A model generated the notes under the pieces. That model made no database searches. It saw only the letters and a list, made by a program, of their open reading frames with translations, and was not told the DNA's origin. From the NCBI RefSeq assembly GCF_020283565.1, contig NC_060063.1, forward strand, positions 5,106,563 through 5,170,562: DNA of 64,000 nucleotides, read 5' to 3'. The stretch comes from Trifolium pratense. Lineage: Eukaryota; Streptophyta; Magnoliopsida; Fabales; Fabaceae. Of this stretch, positions 58,629 to 64,000 are shown one piece after another (the stretch's first letter is position 1; each line of letters opens with the position of its first letter). A program made the position numbers and the translations under genes.

Positions 58629-60265
58629 AGATACATCAACTTCATTATACCAAATTTCTCTTATATTTTGGAACCGAGGAAATATATTACATAAATTGAG
58701 AAATGTGAGTGTTGTTTATAAACTATAGTTCACCTCAATTCCCAAATAATGTGAGATTACACCTAAACAATAGCTCAATCGAGACTAAGGGCTAAAGAGT
58801 TTTTCGTTTCTCGTGTGTAACATAGGTTAAACTTTATCCACCAATGTTTCGACCTAAAACCATGATGGCCACATTTCTGATGTGTATATTGTCGTCTATA
58901 TTGGGTCTTGTGTAAAACCTTCAAGGTGTTTTGCCTTGTAAAAGTTGCGTCGATGAGTTACAGAATGTGGTTGTTGTTTAAAAACTACAACTCACATTAA
59001 TTCGTAAGAATTGTGAACCTTTTTGTACCGGAACACAATCTAGTCAAATTTTTTATGTTTTCTATAGATTCTAAAAATTGAATGTGTTGTTGTGATGAGG
59101 GTTACAAGGGACATTCAAAAGGATCATCCACAATGGACTCGCAACAACCATATAAGTGAGTTGGACATCACATATTAACCTAAAACCTTAAAACAGTGTA
59201 TCTGATAGTTGTTGTGATACACAACGCCTTGGACAATGTCATTGAGTACAACGATACAGATACCTCGTAGATGAAACCAACAACACAAAGAATGTTCACG
59301 TGTATGTGTATTGTTGTACTCTAAGACATTGAGGTCTAACTATTGGAGTAAGATGTAATCCACAATTTCCTAATATAAAAGTGGCATAATTTTTCTTTTC
59401 AAATCCGAACAAAACTTGTTAGCCCAATCTAGTTGATATCATGACTCTCTTATATGAAAAGACTCCAGATTTGATTCTTAAAGTCACGCATTTGGAGGAT
59501 AGATTAACCTCTTTTAAAGAAATATATGTTCCTTTATTGACTCAATCATTAATACCATAGTGGGTTTTGAGGGCTTAAGTCATATGATAATACTTTAAGA
59601 TAGCTAACAAGAATCAAAGACCTCGAATACAATGGTTTCCAACAAAATTGTCATCTTTTTGTTATAAACAAAATTTAAATTGTTATAAAGTTGAAAAAAA
59701 TCTCAAAAGCTTAAAAACAAACCCAAGTTAACCAAAATATCTTCTCTATTCTCATCTATATTATGAAAACTAATCATGCTTAGGTCAATATTCCAAATAA
59801 CACATGTTTTTGGTATTAACCATCTGGTTTTCAAGAAAGAAAACTCCGATAATTTAGAGCTCTCGGTCGCAAAATAAGTAAAATCTAACTAAGAATTGTT
59901 TCCACCAAGAATTAAACACGAGGTCTTCCAAACAATTTGTCCTAAGAAGAACTCATTAACCACTTGAGTCAAATATCTCGGTTATATTTCAAATGACTCA
60001 TATAATGAGATAAACAAGAAGCTCGCATCCAAATTAAAATCTATAAACCTTTACAAAATATGAGCTAAAATCTATAGAAGTCGAATCTATGTTGGCTAAA
60101 ATTTCTTTTCTTCCCTCTTCTCTTTTGAAAATGAATTATATACTTTAAAAATATCTATTAAAAGTTAAAAACATCCCAAATGAGGAAACACTAAAAAAGG
60201 GACCCATACTCCCCCACATATTTTGTTTGTACCTAAGTTAGTCCCAAATTGATGTGGAAATTGGA
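58629..60265. other. Gene-free, unassigned
   Basis: No sustained coding frame and no repeat family that I can name. Two A-rich stretches (59640-59760, 60020-60200) break it up. Confidence 0.55.
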
Positions 60266-60274
60266 AATTAATAT

Positions 60275-60446
60275 GGGTTATGCTAATCGGTGTCCCCGGG
60301 GTACTGGTTAAGGAAACTAAAAAAGGAAATTTTTAAATTGAAAATAATACTTTTTAAACTTTCGAGGTGTTGACTGCACAAAATTGAATTTCATTACTAT
60401 ATTTGCTTCCTTAAATAGTGTCCCGGGACACTGTTTAACATTTTCC
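60275..60446. mobile_element. Mutator-like MITE (GCTAA family), 172 bp
   Basis: A perfect 9-bp target duplication AATTAATAT (60266-60274 and 60447-60455). Ends GGGTTATGCTAATCGGTGTC and, reversed, GGAAAATGTTAAACAGTGTC. Confidence 0.9.
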
Positions 60447-60986
60447 AATTAATATTAATGTCCCACTTCCACATGCTCAACAAGAGCACTATCCAATGGA
60501 CAATCATTTTGCAAATACGAGACATATATCAAACCTCAAGAGAACCACCACGAATTGAATTGAATTGAATTTAATGGAACAAACTTTCACACATTGGAGG
60601 GTTAGGTGACAAAACAAATCGTGGCCTACACAACAAGTTATTTAGAATCCTTATAATACTACTCCTACTTTATTCTAACTTTCATTTTCTTATTTATTTC
60701 TATAACCACTTGATTATTTCTATAACCACTTGATCATTAATAGTATACTTTTAGTGAAAACACAAATTAAGTGGTAGAATATACCGTCTCTCCGATCACT
60801 ATTATAAATAAACATTAATTTTTGACAATTAAATATATCAGTTTTTTATGGTAAAAAAAATAAATCAGTTTTTTAATAAATTTAAAAAGTAATATTTGTT
60901 TATAATAGTGGGAGACGAAATATGACTAACCTTCAAAAATAGTTGATATTTAATAATCAAGTGATTAACATTTCTTTTAACATATA
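60447..60986. other. Intergenic
   Basis: No gene. A short tandem duplication TATTTCTATAACCACTTGAT occurs at about 60700-60735. Confidence 0.6.
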
Positions 60987-61133
60987 GTCCCTCCGGTCCT
61001 CAATATAAGAGGAAAATTACATTTTAGATTCATTGAAAATCTAATGTATTTAGTCTATATAATGAACTAAATACAGTAGATTCTTAATGAATCTAAAATG
61101 TAGTTTTCTTCTTATATTAAAGACCGGAGGGTG
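60987..61133. mobile_element. Stowaway MITE, 147 bp
   Basis: TA duplication on both sides. Ends GTCCCTCCGGTCCTCAATAT and, reversed, CACCCTCCGGTCTTTAATAT. Most of the element pairs with itself. Confidence 0.88.
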
Positions 61134-61157
61134 TATTTTTTATACTTAATAGTCCAA

Positions 61158-61540
61158 CACTACTAGAAAAAGGGCATTCCTCATTCCGGAAGGACATTTC
61201 ACATCAGTTCTGCCACCATGTGATTTTTCCTTTCAGGTATTATTCTCTCAATTTTTTCTCTCAATTTTTCTCAATTTTCCCATTACGATCATCAATCAAC
61301 ATTTATTCATTTCTTTTAAATATAAATATTATCCTACATTTGTAATCTAATGGTATAAAAAGCCACATTATTTCCTCAATTTTATTTTTCACTTGAGAAT
61401 CCCCTCTCCCTTGTCCATGAATTTTTCCCTTCAGTTATGTTTAAAACCTGATGTGAAAACTTTTTCATTTTCCTTTTCCCTTCGGTTATTACGTCCACTG
61501 ATGTAAAATCCCTTAACCAAAAGACTTATTTCTAATAGTG
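61158..61540. mobile_element. Small non-autonomous CACTA element, 383 bp
   Basis: Ends CACTACTAGAAA and, reversed, CACTATTAGAAA (11 of 12 bases). Subterminal ACATCAG/CTGATGT motifs occur in both orientations. 3-bp flanks CAA and AAA match only partly. No coding capacity. Confidence 0.75.
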
Positions 61541-62582
61541 AAAAAATGAACAATTTAACAAAATGATAAAGAAATTCCAATATATGTACATATATGTTTT
61601 TTTATTCTTATTCACCATAATAAGAATTTTTTTACTTTTAATTTGCTACGTGTATGTGTTTTAAACTTATTATAAAATTAATCAAAACATCTATTTCTTT
61701 TAACAAAGATTGAATTACTAGGGATTTGGATTCTATGAAGTTAACTGCATGCAGTCAGTAGATTTGAACCGTCTGATCAAGATCAAACGACTCATATTTT
61801 AAGGTCAAATTTTAAATATAAAATCTGATTTTAAAATCTGATCTGTCTGATCTTAATCGGACGATTTAGATGTGACCGATTACACTGCAGACGGTATATT
61901 TGTAAATTCACTGAACCCCTATCCAACTACTAGTTCTCAAATAAGAACGCGCGATCCCGTATAGATGCACGTGTAAATTACTAGTTATCTATAAACATGT
62001 GAGTTTTGGTTCACTCAAGACTTCTAACATTTCATCATGGGCAATGTACCCTCTCTCCAGCTTCAGTCCATGTGTTTCTAATTCACCCACCATGCCTTGT
62101 TCTACTTTATGTCTTCAACTTCAAGGTTGAACTGCAAACACCCATACCCATCAAAGAATATAAATTCTTTTTATAAACTTATTAATGTAAAACAGTTGTA
62201 CTATTAAATTATTATTACTCAAGATTGATGTTCTTCCAGGTATCAAGTTATGTGTTCGATAAGTTTATTCAGTTATGACTTTTTATCTTGACTATTTAGA
62301 GATCTTATTCGAATATTAAAAATAAACTTTTAATTAAAAAACATTAAAGAAATCTTTTATTTAAAAATAATCATAATTATAAATAACATTTAAAAGAGAC
62401 ATTTCGTAAATAATTCATAACATCAAAATATAAATTTAAGCTAATATTATGATCAACTTTCTAAATACTTAAGTCGTCTTTCTTATGAGGCAATTTTAGG
62501 AGGAAGAATGAAGAAAAAATAGAATCAAATTTTTTTAATTTTTTTTATATATAAACTCCCCAAATTTAAAGTGGAACCAAAT
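61541..62582. other. Intergenic, one possible decayed MITE
   Basis: 61730-61920 has partly palindromic GATCTGATCTTAATCGGACG-like sequence and may be an old MITE. No gene seen. Confidence 0.45.
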
Positions 62583-62848
62583 TATTAGAGTATGTAATCT
62601 TACTTTAGAATTGTAACTAACAATGTGTAATTAGTTAGTCAGTAACAGTTGGTTACAACTAAGCATAAGTTTGTTAGAAGTTAGACTAAGTCAATGATGA
62701 CTTGGCATTGAGTCAGTTAGGATCTGCTGAGCTGGCACAACCAGCTAGACAAGTTTGGATCTCCATATATATAGGTCCTTCAGAACATGTAAACTCAGTT
62801 TTTCAATCAATGAAAATTCACAATGTTAATCCCTTTACTTTTCTAACG

Positions 62849-62861
62849 TGGTATCAGTGAG
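62849..62861 (+). promoter_or_regulatory. Primer-binding site (initiator tRNA-Met)
   Basis: TGGTATCAGTGAG is close to the canonical TGGTATCAGAGC; an extra T breaks the second half. Confidence 0.7.
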
Positions 62862-62923
62862 CCTTTAGGGTTCAATTCTCCTTCTAGCTTCCGCGTTAAT
62901 TTGAAGCTTCTTCATCTTCTTCC

Positions 62924-64000
62924 ATGGCGTCTTCCCCAACCATGGAACTCAACGAGATGGACAAATCCACCGCCGCTGAAACGAATCTTCCTTCCACCGC
63001 CAAAGATTCATCCAAATCCGGTCTTACACACTCTCTCACGATCAAATTAGATGAAAAGAATTTTCTCTTGTGGAATCAACAAGTTAACGGCGTGATTACG
63101 GCACACAATCTCCACAGGTTCGTCGTAAACCCTGAAATTCCGTTACAGTATGCATCAGTTACGGATCGTTTGGATGGAAAAAGTTCCGATGAGTATCAGA
63201 AGTGGCTTTTCAAGGATCAAACTCTTTTCACTTGGCTTCTTTCCACCATCTCTGATGGAGTTCTTCCGCGAGTCTTGCACTGCAAACACGCTCATGAGGT
63301 ATGGGACACGATTCATAAGTACTTTAATTCCGTTCTGAAAGCAAGAGCTCGTCAATTACGATCGGAGCTCAAAAACACCAAGAAACTCGCAAGATCTGTG
63401 AACGAGTACCTTCTCCGCATCAAATCGATCGTAAATTCATTGATAGCGGTGGGAGACGTCGTAACTGTTCAAGAACAGGCAGATGCTATTCTTGAAGGCC
63501 TACCGGAAGAATTTAATTCGTTTGTGATGATGATCTATAGCAGATTCGAATCACCTACAGTTGAAGAAATTGAAGCCTTACTATTGCTTCAAGAAGCTCA
63601 ATTTGAAAAGTTCAGGCAAGAGTTAGCGAATCCTAGCGTATCTGCAAATGTTGCTAAAGTGGATACAAATTCCAATAATCCTAGTGTGGATTCGGAAGAT
63701 CAAGAATCAGGTACAGAACACTACTATGTTACTGCAAGTCGTGGTAGAGGACGTGGAAAAGGACGAGGTAGAGGCCGTGGTAAAGCTCAAGCTGTGGCTG
63801 CTGGTGGCAAAGTCCAATGCCAAATATGTGGTAAGCCAAATCATGAGGCTGCGGGTTGCTGGTACAGGTATGATCCGCCTACTGCTAAACCTCATGCTCG
63901 TGGTTATAATGCTGGACAGTCTTCACGCCCAACACACTATAACCCCTACCCTCGTCCCACTGCACATCTAGCTATACCTCAATATTTCTCCCCCATTCCT
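62924..64000 (+). CDS. Ty1/copia gag (UBN2-type) with CCHC zinc knuckle, partial at window end
   Basis: The frame opens at MASSPTMELNEMDKSTAAET (62924) and has no stop through base 64000, so it is at least 359 codons. Gag features: LDEKNFLLWNQQVNGVI (about residues 46-62), DGVLPRVLHCKHAHEVWDTI, SRFESPTVEEIEALLLLQEA, then an RG-rich strip (SRGRGRGKGRGRGRGKA, about residues 270-286). After it comes the knuckle CQICGKPNHEAAGC (Cys-x2-Cys-x4-His-x4-Cys). This is the usual plant copia gag, which forms the particle and packages RNA. Protease, integrase and RT would follow downstream. Its GC content is clearly higher than the surrounding DNA. Confidence 0.92.
   Translation, partial: MASSPTMELNEMDKSTAAETNLPSTAKDSSKSGLTHSLTIKLDEKNFLLWNQQVNGVITAHNLHRFVVNPEIPLQYASVTDRLDGKSSDEYQKWLFKDQTLFTWLLSTISDGVLPRVLHCKHAHEVWDTIHKYFNSVLKARARQLRSELKNTKKLARSVNEYLLRIKSIVNSLIAVGDVVTVQEQADAILEGLPEEFNSFVMMIYSRFESPTVEEIEALLLLQEAQFEKFRQELANPSVSANVAKVDTNSNNPSVDSEDQESGTEHYYVTASRGRGRGKGRGRGRGKAQAVAAGGKVQCQICGKPNHEAAGCWYRYDPPTAKPHARGYNAGQSSRPTHYNPYPRPTAHLAIPQYFSPIP

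Larger units (their letters stand above)
62583..64000 (+). mobile_element. Ty1/copia retrotransposon, 5' part, continues beyond the window
   Basis: A 5' LTR of about 266 bp (62583-62848), the tRNA-Met primer site, a leader and gag in order. The LTR ends appear to be TATTAGAG and TTCTAACG rather than the expected TGTTAGA and TCTAACA, so both termini have changed. A TATA motif CATATATATAGG lies at about 62764. Confidence 0.75.

Noticed and set aside
63648..63971. Separate ORFs overlapping the copia gag (63150-63338, 63648-63971)
   Set aside because: They are out-of-frame shadows; the gag frame from 62924 is open throughout with clear motifs.

Overview
This window is AT-rich plant nuclear DNA, most likely from a legume of the Medicago/clover/pea group. 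The reasons are multi-exon genes with GT-AG introns, plant-only protein families (LRR pseudokinase, NT-C2 protein, calmodulin-like protein, plant mobile domain), three Au-type tRNA-derived SINE copies, and dense nested plant transposons (CACTA, MULE, Helitron, LTR elements, TRIM, LINE, MITEs). No bacterial-style genes or CRISPR arrays are present. The species assignment is an inference from repeat style.

Layout. 1-2635 is the decayed 3' part of a MULE-type ULP1 protease gene on the minus strand, with a 5'-truncated LINE inside an intron. 2723-13446 is a CACTA (En/Spm) region read on the minus strand: a TNP2-type transposase pseudogene (9370-12510), then a Transposase_24/C48-protease pseudogene (about 5640-9156). 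It is interrupted by a 2.7-kb solo LTR (2811-5505, perfect 5-bp target duplication) and by a 1-kb hairpin Mutator-like MITE (7878-8879, perfect 9-bp target duplication). 13450-14571 holds broken pieces of a KELP/PC4-type coactivator gene, one piece inverted. 14580-23000 is gene-free and filled with LTR pieces, SINEs, a small Helitron, a complete TRIM and MITEs.

Three host genes look intact. (1) An LRR receptor-like pseudokinase, 7 exons, 23136-27990, 768 aa. (2) A large NT-C2 (EEIG1/EHBP1 N-terminal-like) protein, 8 coding exons, 35769-41238, 890 aa. (3) An intronless calmodulin-like protein, 44198-44629, 143 aa. The junctions of the two spliced genes keep frame exactly. 28000-35000 between genes 1 and 2 is a MITE field with a Helitron helicase remnant at 31139-32140. 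After gene 2 lies a RelA/SpoT (RSH) gene fragment beside a MULE-like terminal repeat, a possible Pack-MULE.

47055-57092 is the most unusual block: a FAR1/FRS-type MULE transposase (+), a plant-mobile-domain (PMD) gene (-) and a ULP1 protease gene (-) lie side by side. They look like the coding parts of one large composite MULE. All three carry stops or lost key residues. The ULP1 gene has a second copy at the left edge of the window in the same orientation. LTR pieces sit inside and beside this block. 58630-62580 is repeat-rich and gene-free. From 62583 to the end is the 5' LTR, primer-binding site and open gag of a Ty1/copia element that continues beyond the window.

Two sequence-wide patterns stand out: a MITE family with 9-bp target duplications present three times, and at least nine places where a 12-21 bp sequence is duplicated around a tiny A/T-rich filler.
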